DNA of 64,000 bases, taken from assembly GCA_037576215.1 (NCBI GenBank), contig JBANDB010000010.1:3100001-3164000 (forward strand). Reading direction: 5' to 3'. The stretch is from Armillaria gallica (lineage: Eukaryota; Basidiomycota; Agaricomycetes; Agaricales; Physalacriaceae). Within the stretch, counting starts at the first letter, position 1, and the number at the start of each line of letters is the position of its first letter. The translations under genes and the position numbers were made by a program. Shown one piece after another: positions 21,615-34,447 of the stretch. The notes below the pieces were generated by a model. The model did not search any database. It worked only from the letters and a program-made list of their open reading frames with translations, and was not told the DNA's origin.

Positions 21615-23831
21615 ATGGCCGAGGCGGCTCCCTTCTATTCATCAGGGCGGTTCGATGAAGCCGATCACGAGGGTGGATACTTCAGCCATGATGATACTAC
21701 TAGTCTGCCTGGGACTGATGATACGGAAAGTTCTCTGACGAGTGACGAGGATGAAGAAGACGAAGACGAAGATGTAGGATTACAGGCAGCCCTGGCTGCG
21801 TCAATGTCGGAAATGGAGGACGCTCTCCGAGAAGAGCTGGAGCTTCAGAGAGCCATCGAGGCGTCCAAAGATGAGGATCAGGATGTGAGATTCCATCTTG
21901 ACACTGAACTGGCGATGGAGATCTCTCTGCACCAAGAGAGGACTTTGGAAGAGATGCGAAAAGTCCAAGAGGAGCACCTTCACGCAGAGTCGTCCTCGGA
22001 CACGTCCTTAGATCGGTCGAGTTCCCCTTCATCTGTGTCAACTGTATCAGCTGACGGTACGGAATTGCGCGCACGACATCATCCTTTCCTGTCCCCTCCC
22101 GCTTCTATCATTTTCAGCGCCGACGAGATTCCTCCGTCTGGATTCAATTCCCTGGCGTCGATAGACAGTGATTCAGGATCTACGGTCGCGGAGGCTAATA
22201 TCAGTGCATATCCATTGCTTCCTGGTTCTCCTCCGGCCAGTTCTATGGATTTACAGCGCCCTGATGAGAACGACGATGCTTCGTACGGCCATGAAGATGG
22301 TCACAGCCCGACTACTCGGCGGCAATCGTTGAGCCCTCCTCCAACTCCTCTTCCCTCGGGCGTTCGTCCTGACGTCTTTCATCACGAAGACGCTATTCCA
22401 TTCCCAGAAGTCCTCGCCCGTGCAAAGCCCCAGTACGAGCGAGACGTTCTACCTCGAGGAATGCAGGCAATTCCCATACAGATTGTGGGAGATACTGGGC
22501 CGGTAAATATACCCGTGCATGCGGAAGATGAGCACGTACGAGCATCCTACCCTCAGCGCAAAGTAACACTTCGCTCTCCTTCCCTGCCATCTCCAATCGC
22601 TTCAGAAATTGGAGACGTTCCATTCCCAGAGGTAGAGCCAAGTACGGAGAGAGTTCCTCCGACGTACAAACGGAGCCATGAGCGTGCATTTTCTACACGC
22701 AGTGCTCATATGACTTATGTCTCAAGTTCGACAACATCATCTATTCAAGGGGAACAGCTTGTCGGCGGTTCTGATGATACAGGTCCCAGCCTATTCACGC
22801 GCTTGGCTGTTCCACCAGCGGTCGTTCCTCCGAAATCACCATCCCTCGAAATGCCGAGTCTCAACTTCGTGGCGAGCAATCTCCTAGCTGACATTGAACC
22901 TCGCATGTCCCTTCAGCTATTCAGGACAACGACGCGGCCTCTATTCTCTGACCAATGCCTGTGCATCAGTTGTGGCGCGATATTTGTACGTTGACTTAGT
23001 ATCTCTCTCGTCGATCCGTCCCTGAGAGATATGGTCCCCCTGCAGGTACATGATTTGCAGCGGAAGACCCAAAGTTCCATGCTTCATCGGAGTCTCACAT
23101 GTTACTGTGAAGCCTGCGGTGTTGAGTTTTGCCATGGATGCCGAAGGCCGCAGAATCAGTGTGAGAAACCAGATACCTGCCGACCTCGCGTCGCTACCGC
23201 GATTTTCCGGATAATGAGTCTCATCGACATCGAGCTCCTCAGAGTCGGGGGTCCTGAACATGTCAATGAGTTTTTGGTGACGAAGCGACAGCTGATAGCG
23301 AATGCTCTGTCTGCGATGGTAGCGTACCTGAATAATTCGACGCATATGCAACATCACTACCTCCCGCACCTTATCAATCTGTCGCTCCTTCCTGTGATAT
23401 TCGAGTACCTCCTTGCACGTCCTCCGAAGTTGTGGATCGAGACGCGAGCGACTGAAGAGTTGTACAACAAGATGCTTGCGTTTCTGATGATTTCTCTGGA
23501 TGTAGGGAGGGGAGAAATCCTTCTTCAGGAACGAGGTCGGATCGTCGAGCATAGAGGCGTGTATGAAATGATGCAAGACACTGGAGGGATCACTTGGGAT
23601 AACGCAGTTCCGGCGAGGTCTCTTGCTGATATCATCGAGGACATCTATGAGGGTGATTTTATGAAGGAGGCTGAGGACTATATTTCGCGGTGTCGACATC
23701 TGTTTGATCATCTCAGCGATCATGTGAACCACGTCAGACACCTATTCGAGGGAGTTGATAGGCTGCGTATGACGGATGATAACGGGAAAGCAGTCAGCAG
23801 TCGACGCTTGAACTTTGATGTGGTTCTGTAA
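21615..23831 (+). CDS. Multi-UIM, Cys-rich (IBR-like) protein
   Basis: Exons 21615-22985 and 23046-23831 are joined across a 60-bp intron (GTACGT...CTGCAG) in phase 0, giving 718 residues. After an acidic stretch (41-54), ubiquitin-interacting-motif-like helices appear: GLQAALAASMSEME at 55-68, LQRAIEASKDE at about 78-88, and a weaker LAMEISLHQE near 99. A long Ser/Pro-rich linker follows, then a cysteine cluster at 448-502 (CLCISC, CYCEACGVEFCHGC, CEKPDTC). That spacing resembles the IBR/Rcat zinc-binding fold of RBR ubiquitin ligases. The C-terminal 200 residues are helical and unassigned. A ubiquitin-binding or ligase-like role is inferred. The intron splits the Cys cluster, and without splicing the protein would stop just after it begins. 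Confidence 0.75.
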
Positions 23832-24381
23832 CCCGTATGAGCCGAATTTTCTCTTGGGAGCATACTTTTGATGTTATTTTCCGCTTGTTCGATGCCAATG
23901 CTACGCATGCTTTATTACATTCATCATGATTTCAAGGTATTAAAGTACGTGTTCTGACAATGTTTGAAGGTCACCCTTGTTCGTATTACTGAGAATCTGA
24001 TCCTGATTTGGCCGACTGGCTGCCCTTCAATCCATCGCCCAGAGACCAGTGGATAACTGACGAGGCTCAAGCGTTCATTAAAATTTCACGCGAGCATCAG
24101 AGAGACCAAGTCTCCGCCGCTGTTCATTGGCCTCTCTCTGTCATTTCAGGTATTCCTTCTACAAGCTGGTAGTCGCCGCGAATCAACCGCGAATGATTAA
24201 AGCCCTAACTCGGATTATAGCATCAAGTTCGGTTATCAGGTATCATCGAGCACGTCGAGTCGTACACTTTCTCTGAGATATCTCTTCTCCACACTGAGAG
24301 GGCTGTCAACGTATTCTTCCAACAACCTCCACGCGCTTCAGCGAGTGTCATTTTGCATATTTTCATGCGAAAATCTAACGG
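23832..24381. other. Intergenic, no gene recognised
   Basis: 3' flank of the UIM gene. No feature seen up to the foldback element. Confidence 0.35.
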
Positions 24382-24389
24382 AATTGCTT

Positions 24390-24893
24390 TAGTGTTGCCG
24401 AAGTTCAGTTCAGTTCAGTTCAGTTCAGGACCGATATATCTGGCCCAGAACGTGAACGTGAACGTCTTTAGTCCTGGTGAACGCGAACGCGAACTGAACG
24501 GACGTTCGCGTTCAACTGCGTTCGGTTCACGTTCAGAACCCGGTCAAAATTTCAAATATCATTCACTAGCTGCTGAGTTGCTACACATTGATCTGTGCCG
24601 CACAAACATTCGGGAGAGTGTTAGATAATATGAGGTGTGATCTAAGCAGATTGAGATCGGCAGCTGGTCATCATGGCAATGAAAAACTTCCCTCTCAGTG
24701 CTGTCTCGGCACTTTGTTACCTCGGAGTTCAAACACGTTCGAAGAGCGTTCAGAATTTTCTGGGAGTCTTTGAACCTAGAACTGAACGGAGTAAACATTC
24801 ATTGAACTGAACGTGAACGTGAACTGAACCTCGCGTTCAGTTCTGACATTCAGCGTTCGGACCGAGGTTCCAAACCGAACTTCGGCAACACTA
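24390..24893. mobile_element. hAT-like non-autonomous foldback element (MITE)
   Basis: Perfect 17-bp terminal inverted repeats TAGTGTTGCCGAAGTTC stand at both ends. They are flanked by identical 8-bp direct repeats AATTGCTT (24382-24389 and 24894-24901). The 8-bp duplication together with TAGTG ends is typical of the hAT superfamily. The 504-bp interior has no long reading frame. It is rich in short GAACGTGAAC/GTTCACGTTC repeats in both orientations and AGTTC repeated in tandem near the left end, so it can fold back on itself. It would need a transposase encoded elsewhere. Confidence 0.85.
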
Positions 24894-24901
24894 AATTGCT
24901 T

Positions 24902-26700
24902 AGGTGACATCTATAGGACTTCTGCGAAATATCTTTGGTGTCGTTTCTCGTTTCATTCTACGTTCCTTTCTCCAAGACAAGGATGACGCAACATCGAACA
25001 TCGATCCCGACTAACACTAGGGCTTTAACTGTTCGTTGTTATTATTCTACTTATTAGGATTTTGTTACTCGTGTCCTAGATTGTCGTCGAATTGAAACCG
25101 CTACTATTTCGACGTGAGCTGCTATATGGTGTTGAAGGTATGTTCTTGTTATGGATATCGGGCCTTTCCCGGGCGCAACATATGCCTGCTCTCGGCCTTG
25201 ACTTCGGCTAACTAGTACTTTCTCTTTAAGTTCTCACTTCTTCTTGCGGATATCAGATTACTACGGAACCTTGTCTGAAGGGGAAACTCGGAGTTCCGAG
25301 AAACTGGGGCAAAAAAATGGCTTGATATAAAGGGCGACGAAGACCGATTTCGATGACGCATATTTAGGGATGTATAATGATAATATAGATATAATTTGAG
25401 TCGATACCCTAAGTCGACATCTGTCATGTCTGTCCGACCAATAAGACAAGATCTGGGAATATCGTGTCCATTCCCTGCTAGTTGCCAGTATCTGTTTCCG
25501 TTCCCAGGCTCAGGGGAAGACGAGAACAGCTGTCTACTCCACATTATTGTCTTCTGACTCATATATTCGATTATACTGCAGTATACCAAGCCTACAACTC
25601 TGTCGATAGGATCTGCAATAAGACGTCACCAGCAGATTACAAATTCCGCAACGCAGAGGACCCTATCGACAATCAGCACTTCCTGCATCTACATTTACAA
25701 AATTCACCGCCTGTAGATGACAATCCTATCGACAAAGCCGCGTTCCAGGAGAGCGGAATGTGGGCGTGTAGATTCCATTAGAAGTGTGTCCGACATGAAT
25801 CGAGATTCAAACGCACTTTGCTTTCCTTCTCTCGATGTTCACACAGCTTCGTCCCTTTAGTACCATCTTGCGCCGAGAGACGGAGACTGAAGTACTGAAG
25901 CCCGCCCGGAGAGTGTCGTCCGCGTCAGGGTCAACACCCAAACATGTATGGTTCCGAGATCGCCACTTGTCCTTTCTGGATTATATGGACCTGAAAGTAG
26001 TGAGAGCTGTCACCTTTATCTAATCGTAAGCTAGCGCCGAGACATTACTTGAGGGGACACGACTGTATTGGAATAAGAAATTCGCATAAACGGATGCTGA
26101 ATCGAGAGAGGACGGAGAGGACACAAATAACCGTGATGGTGCGGCCGTGGGTTAGTACACATGCAGGCGGTGATTATCTGCGATGGTTTATGTGTAGGCG
26201 AGCCCAGAATCGGTGATCTACCCCTTCCTGCAGTGAATATCGGGCTCAGCGGGTGATGATCACCGCTCACAGCTGATCACAGGATCTGCGCAGAACCGGG
26301 ACCGACGGAATCATGTCATTTTGTGGGACGATATAGACAAGGCACTTGTTATTCCCCGGGTGTGTAAGCCCGAGCTATGATGATGGAAGGAATTGCGTAC
26401 CCCCTTTGGCGCCCTGGCGGTGCTGTGTGGCGATCTTTGTCATACGTGGAGGCAGAGCGCCAGCCTCGGACGCCGAGAAGGGCGGGGCGAAAGGGGAGAT
26501 CGGATTGGTGTGCGCACAGCAATACGGCCGAAGATGGCGAGTAATGAATAAGAAAAGGTGAACAGCAAGAACAGAAGTGCGAGTGGGAAACAGAAGCTAG
26601 GTGACGAAGAGTGGATGTAAAGAAGCTGATGACGTCGTGGATCTGCGCTGAGAGCAGAGGATTGGCAGGGATCGCCAATTATCGGAGGTTGCGCGGATCT
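24902..26700. other. Intergenic between the hAT-like element and the C2H2 gene
   Basis: Apart from the LTR fragment at 25147 I see no gene. Around 25600-25740 the octamer CTATCGAC or its complement occurs three times. Confidence 0.35.
25147..25275 (+). mobile_element. 5' fragment of the LTR family
   Basis: TGTTATGGATATCGGGCCTT, CAACATATGCCT, CTCTCGGCCTTGAC and ATTACTACGGAAC match the first part of the LTR at 38052. Similarity ends at about 25275, so the copy is truncated. Confidence 0.65.
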
Positions 26701-26723
26701 CGGCAAATCGGATGGTCACCGCA

Positions 26724-26730
26724 TATAAAG
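26724..26730 (+). promoter_or_regulatory. TATA box of the C2H2 gene
   Basis: TATAAAG lies 36 bp before the start codon at 26760. Confidence 0.45.
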
Positions 26731-26759
26731 GCACAGCTGTTCACTTCTCCACCACCACC

Positions 26760-27577
26760 ATGGCCGTAACAGTCTCCCTTCCCAGCATTCACGAAATGTT
26801 CCCAGGTTAGTCCTCGTTATCTTCTTCTGTTTTCGTTGTACTAACTAGGCTTACAGAACATCTGCTGCCCCCATCGACCCACTCATCCTCACCGGCAACA
26901 TCTACGCGCTACTCCTTCGATGTCCTCCGCTCCGACCCCGCCTCGTCGTCCCTCACTCACATCGCTTCGTCCTATTCTCTTCCTTACCAGCCACCACGCC
27001 GCGAGTGCACGCCGTTGTCGAGTGAGGACGACGAGGAAGGCGCCAAGAAACACGTGTGCAGGACGTGTCATAAGCGGTTTAATAGGCCCAGTAGCCTGAG
27101 GATCCATATCAACACGCATACAGGCGCCACCCGTGAGTCATATAATGCTTACTGAGCACGCGCTTATGTGACTTCACAGCTTTTCGGTGTCCTTTCCCCG
27201 GGTGTAGGAGGGAGTTCAACGTAAACTCCAACATGCGCCGGCATTATCGAAACCATACGAGTCCTAGTGCTGCTGAGCTTTTCCCTTCCGCATCTTCCTC
27301 ACGCCAGGTCTCTTCTTCGGCTTTGCACGTGTCTCCCCATTCATACTTGCTGCAGAAGCGCCATCCTGCTGTCAACGGGTCTGATTATGTATGGCATCCC
27401 GCGTCGTCAAGAACGCTTTCTGACGACGAGGATCGGGAGGAGCCTAGGCACAACCTCTACTCTTCCACTTTTGGGAAGCAAGGTTATCGGTCCACATCGG
27501 AGGAGATGTCTGAAGAGAAAGAGTACGTCAGGCGCCGAATAAGTGATATACGGACAACGAGGGATGGTGAGAGGTAG
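26760..27577 (+). CDS. C2H2 zinc-finger transcription factor
   Basis: Three exons (26760-26805, 26857-27132, 27180-27577) are joined across introns of 51 and 47 bp with GT..AG ends and matching phases, giving 239 residues. Two adjacent C2H2 fingers lie at about 83-103 (CRTCHKRF, SLRIHINTH) and 111-133 (CPFPGCRREF, MRRHYRNH). They are linked by TGATPFR, close to the classical TGEKP-type linker. The N-terminus (MAVTVSLPSIHEMFPEH) and the Ser-rich flanks are otherwise disordered. An acidic patch (SSEDDEEG) precedes the fingers. Two-finger proteins of this type are common fungal DNA-binding regulators; which process it controls cannot be told from sequence alone. Nothing is broken. Confidence 0.85.
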
Positions 27578-28804
27578 CACGCCATGACCTCGCTCAAGTC
27601 ATTCGCTGCATGTATTTGCTTTGCAACTTGCTTTATGTTTTGATTTCTGTATCCGTACTATCATACCACCATGCAATTGTATTCGCCACATCTTCCAAAC
27701 TCAGTGATCAAGAATATTTCTTCCGCACTTGAGCGCTAGCTTCTGTATCGGGAATCGAAATATGACACCACACTTCCTCTACTCGGAAGGGCAGGAAGTA
27801 CCCTCAACATACAACCTCGTATTTCAAATTTGGAGACTCCTGAGGGATGCGGCCGGTCTGAGAGATGTGCGAGAGAGAAAGCAAGAAGGAAAGGCATGGT
27901 CCCTCATCCGAGTGATGGTGAAAGCGTACAATTTCCTGCGTTGCCAGATCTGTAAACAATGTGAGACGGGGAGTTTCCTGTGCCTCCGGCTTTCATTTAC
28001 AGAGATGTTTTCTTGCGCATTTAATGGTGCGGAATGCGACAAGTCATAGTAATATGGATCCTCTAAAGACAGATGGAGTTTCCTTCATCCGTTCCCTTAC
28101 CTTATCTGCAATCCCAGCCTCGATTGTCCCACCATCGACGCTAGTCTCTCGTAGACAGACGCAACATACACGACTACGGTGGGGGTGAGGTTGTAGTGAG
28201 TGTATGGAGTCTGTTGCTTAAATAGGCTATCTACCGTTCAACTCAGTTATTACAAATCTGATGGGATTCCGGCAATGGATAAATCTTGTATTACAGGGTC
28301 TTGGGACGCGTAGTAAACTAAGGAGAAGCAGGATATATATTGTTCAAAGTGTATGGTGATGTCAAATAAAACAATTATGGAGGGGAAGCGAAGCAAGCAG
28401 TATTTTCTGTCGAAACGCGGTAGCCGGCTTGAATTCGGCAAGCCAAACTTGCCGCCGGTAAGCTCAAAACCTAATCGATTTGGCGCGGTGCCGACGCAAG
28501 GCCATCAAATTATATAAGGCTTTGTCATAACGCCCTTGAACGGCAACCCCCCCGCGTTAAACAATAGACTACATCGACGCGCCTCTTCTTGAAGCATGAA
28601 TCGAAATCTGGGGTCACGTTGAGTAGGGTGCGATGAAAAATCCAATAAAGCGAAACACACTTATATGCACGTTCGCAATCTAAACTCGATATCGCCCCGC
28701 TTGAAATTTTAAAAAAGTCCCGCCATTAAACCATCAATTAGGTGTGGGCATCGAAGTAGTAAAAAAAGGCCTGCCACTTTTTTATATGAGGGCACGGATT
28801 GGAC
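27578..28804. other. Intergenic, no gene recognised
   Basis: Only short shadow frames. The next repeat unit begins at about 28805. Confidence 0.35.
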
Positions 28805-30427
28805 GGCGACCAATTTGCCGTTGACTGCGCATCCAAACGAGAGCTAGAATAGGTAGCGAAGAACGATAGCTGGATGAGAGGATGAAGAGATGGCAAGTAG
28901 CGTGCTGATTCACCTGAAATAGTGAGCTACCCATTGCCTAGACCTTATGAAGAGAATTGTTATTCAGGTGCACGTCGATCTTTGGACCGAATTCCCTTCC
29001 ATGATAGTTCGAACACGCGTGAGAAGACAAACGTGTGAAATTCAAACACCTAGAGCGAGAATGAACCCCAGGATAGAACCCAAAAGCTACGAGAAGAAAG
29101 TTGTCACGCATACACCGGAAGCGCAGCAGGTATCTTAACCCACGATGATAAGTACAAGAATAACGTTCGGAGTAGGCGGCCCGATCTCATGAGAGAAGGA
29201 AGATGCTCGAGTCTCAATAAACATGAACATGCAAGTTCATTCGTCTAAGAGCTTCATCGACACTCTGTCGCGTTAATCTTGGTGCTACAGAAATTACAAT
29301 GTCGTGCTGCAGGTGGTCGATCTCGCTTGAAAGCAAATCTGAGAGCATGGGAGATGAAAGACAGACACGGTACGGTGGTGGATACAGTTAGCCATTCTAG
29401 ATATCGAAAAGTGTTGTGCTTGGAACAGAGACCAGTCCAGTAAAAGTATCATGAAATATTTGAATGATAAACCGCAATTTTGTTATCTCCGAAGCCAGAC
29501 TTATGGTCGGTAGGTCCGCAGGTACCCACAAAAGCAATATTTCGAGATATTTCGATAGCACTGACTCAGAGTAAAGGTTTGAACTGGTAAGCGTCGAGAG
29601 ATCTAAGCAGATATCGAATTTTCAAACAGCGCGCCGCGGCAATTGGACATGCGGCTTCTTTTCCAACGATCACTTGCTGATTAGCACAGACTCAGATTGT
29701 ACGGTAAGACGGCTTTCGTCGGTGTACGTGTGAGTCATTGTACCAAACGACTGGTATCATCCTACGGTGCGCAGCCTTACCTGATTCGAATTCTCCGTTG
29801 TTCGCTCACAGCCGAGTCAGAAGGTTTCTTATCGAGGCTAGGAGATTTACAGAGCCTGGTATTTCCGAAGAGGATGAAGATCGTACGTCTCCCACTGCAC
29901 TATAGGTATATCCACAAAATTGAAGGAATCGAAGAGCAACCCTACGGCGTGCGGTAGGACCGGAAATGCATTATGACGGTAACATTTCCTCTAGATATGG
30001 AAAATTTCTGTCTTACAGAAAATTCCCATACTCCCGGCGGAGGTAAACGGCACGGGGCCGCCTTTTCATCTTGAAGACAGTGCCACCGCAAATCGTGATC
30101 ATACAGGGGTACCGGCTGGAGGACCTATAATTGTTCTTACTCTCACGCTGAGTAACATGAGCAGAACTACTGCGGAACATGGGGTTTGGCCGATGCTCGT
30201 CGGTGACTCGAAACGGCCATAGTCATTTTGACGCTTAACGATGACATAGAGATGGGCTAACGCATTTGATGATATTCCGTTTACCCGTGACATATCCTCT
30301 GCACTTTCCCGGGTAATCAGTGAAATACAAGCCGTCGCTGTTCGTCAACCTCCCACAGCTAGAGCGTGAGGACTGCTCCTTCAAGGAAACGTACCCATAA
30401 TCTATTCTCGTCTTTCTCCGCCGTCTC

Positions 30428-30435
30428 TATAAATA
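30428..30435 (+). promoter_or_regulatory. TATA box, SNG1-like gene A
   Basis: TATAAATA in the context CTCTATAAATAACCA, conserved in all three units about 155-162 bp before the ATG. Confidence 0.5.
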
Positions 30436-30589
30436 ACCAGCCCTGTCTCAGTGTTCGGTAACTCAACCTCCTGTCACGCGACGATCCTTACCACCCGGGT
30501 AAACTTTACAGAACATGTCGCTATATATACCCCTGTGACCAAAACCGTCATTTACTCTCTTTCTCTTCCCTACATCTACATCCTATACC

Positions 30590-32277
30590 ATGGACGACCG
30601 CATATCAGTCGATACCACCGCCGATATCCCCGCCGCCGACCGTCCTTACTCCTCCCAATTCCTCGACAAGACGCCCTCAATACAAGCCTCGCGGTCGGTA
30701 TACCTCAAAATCCTCTTCGGCGGGTGCTTTGCGATGGTGCTCGTGATGTTCTGTATATTCTCTATATACTGGGGCGCGCTGTGGAAGATCCCGGCGCATA
30801 ATCTGAGTGGTTGGGTGGTCGATTTTGATGGGTCGACGGTGGGGAACGCGGTGGTCCAGGGCCTCACGGGTTCATCGTCCAGTAGGGTGACGTTCAGACA
30901 GGTTTCGGCGAGTGAGTTCCCTGGTGGTTGGCAAGAGGTGGCGAACAGGGTTGTAGAGGAGAAGACGTGGGTAGCTGTTGTTGGTGCGTCGCCTCTTTCT
31001 TTTCTCCTTTTCATTAGGTATTGATCAAAACTGTGTAGTTCACTCGAACGCGACCGGCGCGTTAAACGCGGCTGTATCATCTGTGAACGTCTCGTATGAT
31101 GGGTCTAAAGCAGTAACATTTTATGGCTCAGAGGCGAGGAACGAGAACGCGTAGTATGTCTCCGATATACTTTTACTGTTTCAAATTCACGTCATTTTCC
31201 AGCCGTTCGCTGATACGACCCTCTGTACAAGCCCTCCTCGCAGTCATATCCCAGGAGTTTGCGCAACAATTCGTGGCACAACTCGCCTCATCTTCATCAC
31301 TATCCTCTATCGCCCGTTCGGCACCACAAGTCCTAACAGAGCCTATAAGCTATACCACGAACAACCTCGTTCCGTTCGATATCCCAGTGTATGCTTCCAT
31401 TACTTCCTGCTTCGTCGGAATGTACTAATTTGTTCTCTAGTGCTAGCGCTATCACATTCGTTGGACTTATCTACCTACTGATTCTATCATTCTTCATCGT
31501 CGTGCGTAATATTCATTTTTAATATCCGCGAAGCACCAACTAAAATCTACAACCCCGTAGATGATCGGAGTTTCTGCACGAGAGGCATCCGGCCTCCAGG
31601 ACAAACTAACCACGGGTTCCCTCATTCGTGTCCGGCTTATCTCGGTGTTCATCGCATACTTTATGATCTCCCTATTCTACTCCCTCCTTAGCCGTGCCTT
31701 CCAAGTCGATTTCTCACGCAAGTACGCATCATTCTCCATCATTCCAAATGCTTTATTGACTAGTGATCTTTAGATTTGGCGACGCAGGCTTCGTGATCTT
31801 CTGGATGGTTAATTTCGTTGGTATGCTCTCCGTGGGCCTTGCCCTGGAAGCGATGATAACGCTCCTCACCATTCGGTTCATGCCGTTCTTCATGATTTTG
31901 TGGATTATATGTGAGTGACTCCCACTTCTATCTACTCTTGTTCTGACCCAGATCCTTCGCAGCGAATGTCTCGGTATGCTTCATGCCCATTGCCGTGCTA
32001 CCAAGTATCTATCGTTATGGATACGCTATGCCTTTCTACAATGTATCCGGGGCTGTGCGGACTATCTTGTTTGGCACGAAGAACGAACGTGAGTTTCAGC
32101 ATCGCATATTCTCTCCGCTGTTACTGAGATTTAGTGGGGCTGCATTTTGGGATCCTGATTGCGTGGACGGTGATTTCGATGATAACGCTTCCGGCGTTCC
32201 AGTGGTTTATGCGGCGGGAGAGGGTTCCGTATTCGACGGGGTTGAGGGAGGAGGGGGAGAAAGAGGCGAGGCATTAG
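30590..32277 (+). CDS. SNG1/DUF3533-type membrane protein, copy A (intact)
   Basis: Eight exons: 30590-30983, 31039-31153, 31203-31388, 31441-31501, 31561-31721, 31774-31910, 31963-32088 and 32135-32277. All introns are GT..AG, 46-59 bp, and phases agree, giving 440 residues. A cytosolic start is followed by a membrane segment (about 39-62), then a soluble domain (WVVDFDGSTVGNAVVQGL, RNENAY), and five or so further membrane segments in the C-terminal half (FVGLIYLLILSFFIV, FVIFWMVNFVGMLSVGLALE). This is the layout of SNG1-family proteins, known in yeast for nitrosoguanidine resistance; a drug or lipid-related membrane role is inferred. The ABC-2-like topology is family knowledge. No break found. 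Copy B is its close tandem duplicate. Confidence 0.85.
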
Positions 32278-33763
32278 AGGGGACATTTTTCACGATTCAC
32301 GGCAACGACATTATTATATCACGACATAGATATATGAACTATAATTTACTATTCACGTGGACGTATGGGATCCTGGCAGAAGTCATCGCGGGCCGGTGTT
32401 ATAAAAAGGGCGTGATAGGCAAACTAAGTTCGGACTTTCCAAAGTTCGAGGTTTACAGTAGCTACGAGGCTGTCAGGTAACGAGTACTGCAGCTTGCTAG
32501 GAAGCCTTGGAATCTTCGTACTTGCTACTGTATCGCGTTTTTAACTTCACGAGTCGCGACATTGGGAGCTATGGCACGGATGAGCAAGCTCCAAGGTAAG
32601 GTTGGAGGTTTCGCCAGAATTTCTCATTGTTCATAGCTCACTGTGGGTCAGGAAGCTTTGCACTATCGCACCGATTTTCCTAGAAAAAAACACGGTACAC
32701 TTCCAACGTTGGTATAGGTCTTTCGACACAACAAAAGCGCTCGCAGAAATCTACAACAACGGGTTCACACACATTCCTTTCTTCTCCTTACTCTGTCCCT
32801 GCAACGCCGAACCCATTCCATCAGAGCCGGCTTCATCTGTTACCCTTCAAAGCGAAAGCACGAGCTTTTTTGAGAAGGCATTTATATCGCGGCGTCGCCT
32901 AGATAACCATATCGGATAATCACTTGCCAGCATATCATTTCATCTATGAATGTCTTTACAGTATGCTTTCCTCACATTTTTCAGCCCCTTTTCGTAGCTT
33001 ACAAAAGACTGCGTCCTATTTCTAGATCGGGTCGAAAGAGGGTTGCGAGAAAAAAACAATTAGTGGCGACCGTTGACTGCGCATACAAAGGAGAGCTAGA
33101 ATAGCGAGCGAAGAATGAACGTGTCAGAGAGAATGAAAGTACCGGAAGAGCGTGCTGATTCACCTAAAACAGTGTGAGCCACCCGCTGCCTAGACCTATA
33201 CAGAGGATTGTTATTCTTCGCCCGTCGATCTGTGGACTGAATTCCCTTTGATGATACTTAGTTCGAACGCGCATGGGAAGATGTATCGCAGCATGCATGG
33301 GTTAGCGTGTAAAATTCAAACACCTAGAGCGGGAGCGAACCTCAGGAAGCAAAGCACAGAGCCAAAAAGCTACGAGAAGAAAGTTGACACGCATACACAG
33401 GGACTGAGCAGGTGGTCGATCTCACTTGAAAGGAAATCTGAGAGCATGGGAGATGAAAGACAGACACGGTGCGGTAGTGGATACAGTTAACCATTCTGGA
33501 TATCGAACAGTCAAATCTTTTGGCTGTGAGAGGAAGGTAAAGAGCATAAAGTGCCGCGCTTGGAACAGAGACCAGTCCAGTAAACGTATCGTGAAAGGTT
33601 TCCTGATGATTTGGATGGTAAACCGCAATTCAGCCAGACTTCTGGTCTGTAGGTCCGCAGTTAGGCATGAAGAAAATCTTCCAAGAGATTTCGGTAGCAC
33701 TGACTCAGAGTATTCGCCATGAGAATCTGAAGAGGTTTAAACCAGCAGGCGTTGAGGCTCCAA

Positions 33764-34447
33764 AGGACCCCCAATTATCCCTATATAGGTCGATCGGAAA
33801 GTTCGGACGGATTTGGCCTTCGTGGTCACTGAGGTCGGCACAAAGTTCGGACAAATTTGACCCTCTGACTTTGTAGGTCGGATTTTTTGTGAGGACAATG
33901 GAGGACAAGCCCACAATGTCGGAACGGAAGTTCGGACAACTGCTGTTATGTGCCACTTAGCATTTCGGCCTGTACATTGCATCTTAATAAACCCTGTACC
34001 CCGGTGTTTTGTTGTGTTCAATTGGCATTTTCCGTTCGCGCCATTAATTATTACTTGTTTTCAATAAATTATTTACATTTACAATTACACCTTTCGAAGA
34101 TTTGATTTCAAACCTGGGATTGTGAAGGCAGTAATCAGCTTGAATACGGTGCGGAGGGAGGGACAGGAACATCACAATATACTAGCGATGGAGGAGATCG
34201 ATGACATCGACCATTAGCCGCACTGTATCTAGACGTCTGTGTAATTTTACGATTATTCGCGATTTTTGGTGATTTTTCGCGGTTTTTTTAGAGGTCGGAA
34301 CAAAAGTTCGGACAAAAATTTCAGGATGAATGCTTTTAGTGAAAGTTCGGACAAAATTTGGACAAGGACTGGGACGAAAAGTTCGGACAAATTTTTGAAA
34401 TGGGCAATTTTGGCGTACCGACCTCTATAGGGATAATTGGGGGTCCT
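33764..34447. mobile_element. Non-autonomous TIR element with 8-bp target duplication
   Basis: The ends AGGACCCCCAATTATCCCTA are inverted repeats of about 29 bp with one mismatch. The identical octamer GGCTCCAA flanks the element (33756-33763 and 34448-34455). Units A and C lack the insertion. Near both ends the motif AAGTTCGGAC recurs at least six times, mostly followed by AAA, as expected for subterminal transposase-binding repeats. There is no coding capacity. An 8-bp duplication fits hAT, but the AGGACCCCC ends are not typical of it, so the superfamily is left open. Confidence 0.85.

Larger units (their letters stand above)
28805..33055 (+). repeat. SNG1 tandem unit A
   Basis: Direct repeat of unit B (33056-37235) and unit C (54780-58915). 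The upstream landmark GCGTGCTGATTCACCT, the GAGAGCATGGGAGATGAAAG stretch, the gene and most of the 3' flank are shared. Unit A keeps a 3' tail (32460-33035) that unit C also has and unit B has lost. Confidence 0.8.

Noticed and set aside
25603..25735. Inverted GTCGATAGGAT/ATCCTATCGAC pair as a mobile element
   Set aside because: Only 11 bp and without target duplication; a third copy of the core lies between. Could be chance.
30984..31017. A 34-bp first intron in SNG1 copy A ending at CATTAG
   Set aside because: Copies B and C point to the later TGTGTAG acceptor; in B the CATTAG is changed to CATTGG. The 55-bp intron also gives the better protein (VVVHSNAT).
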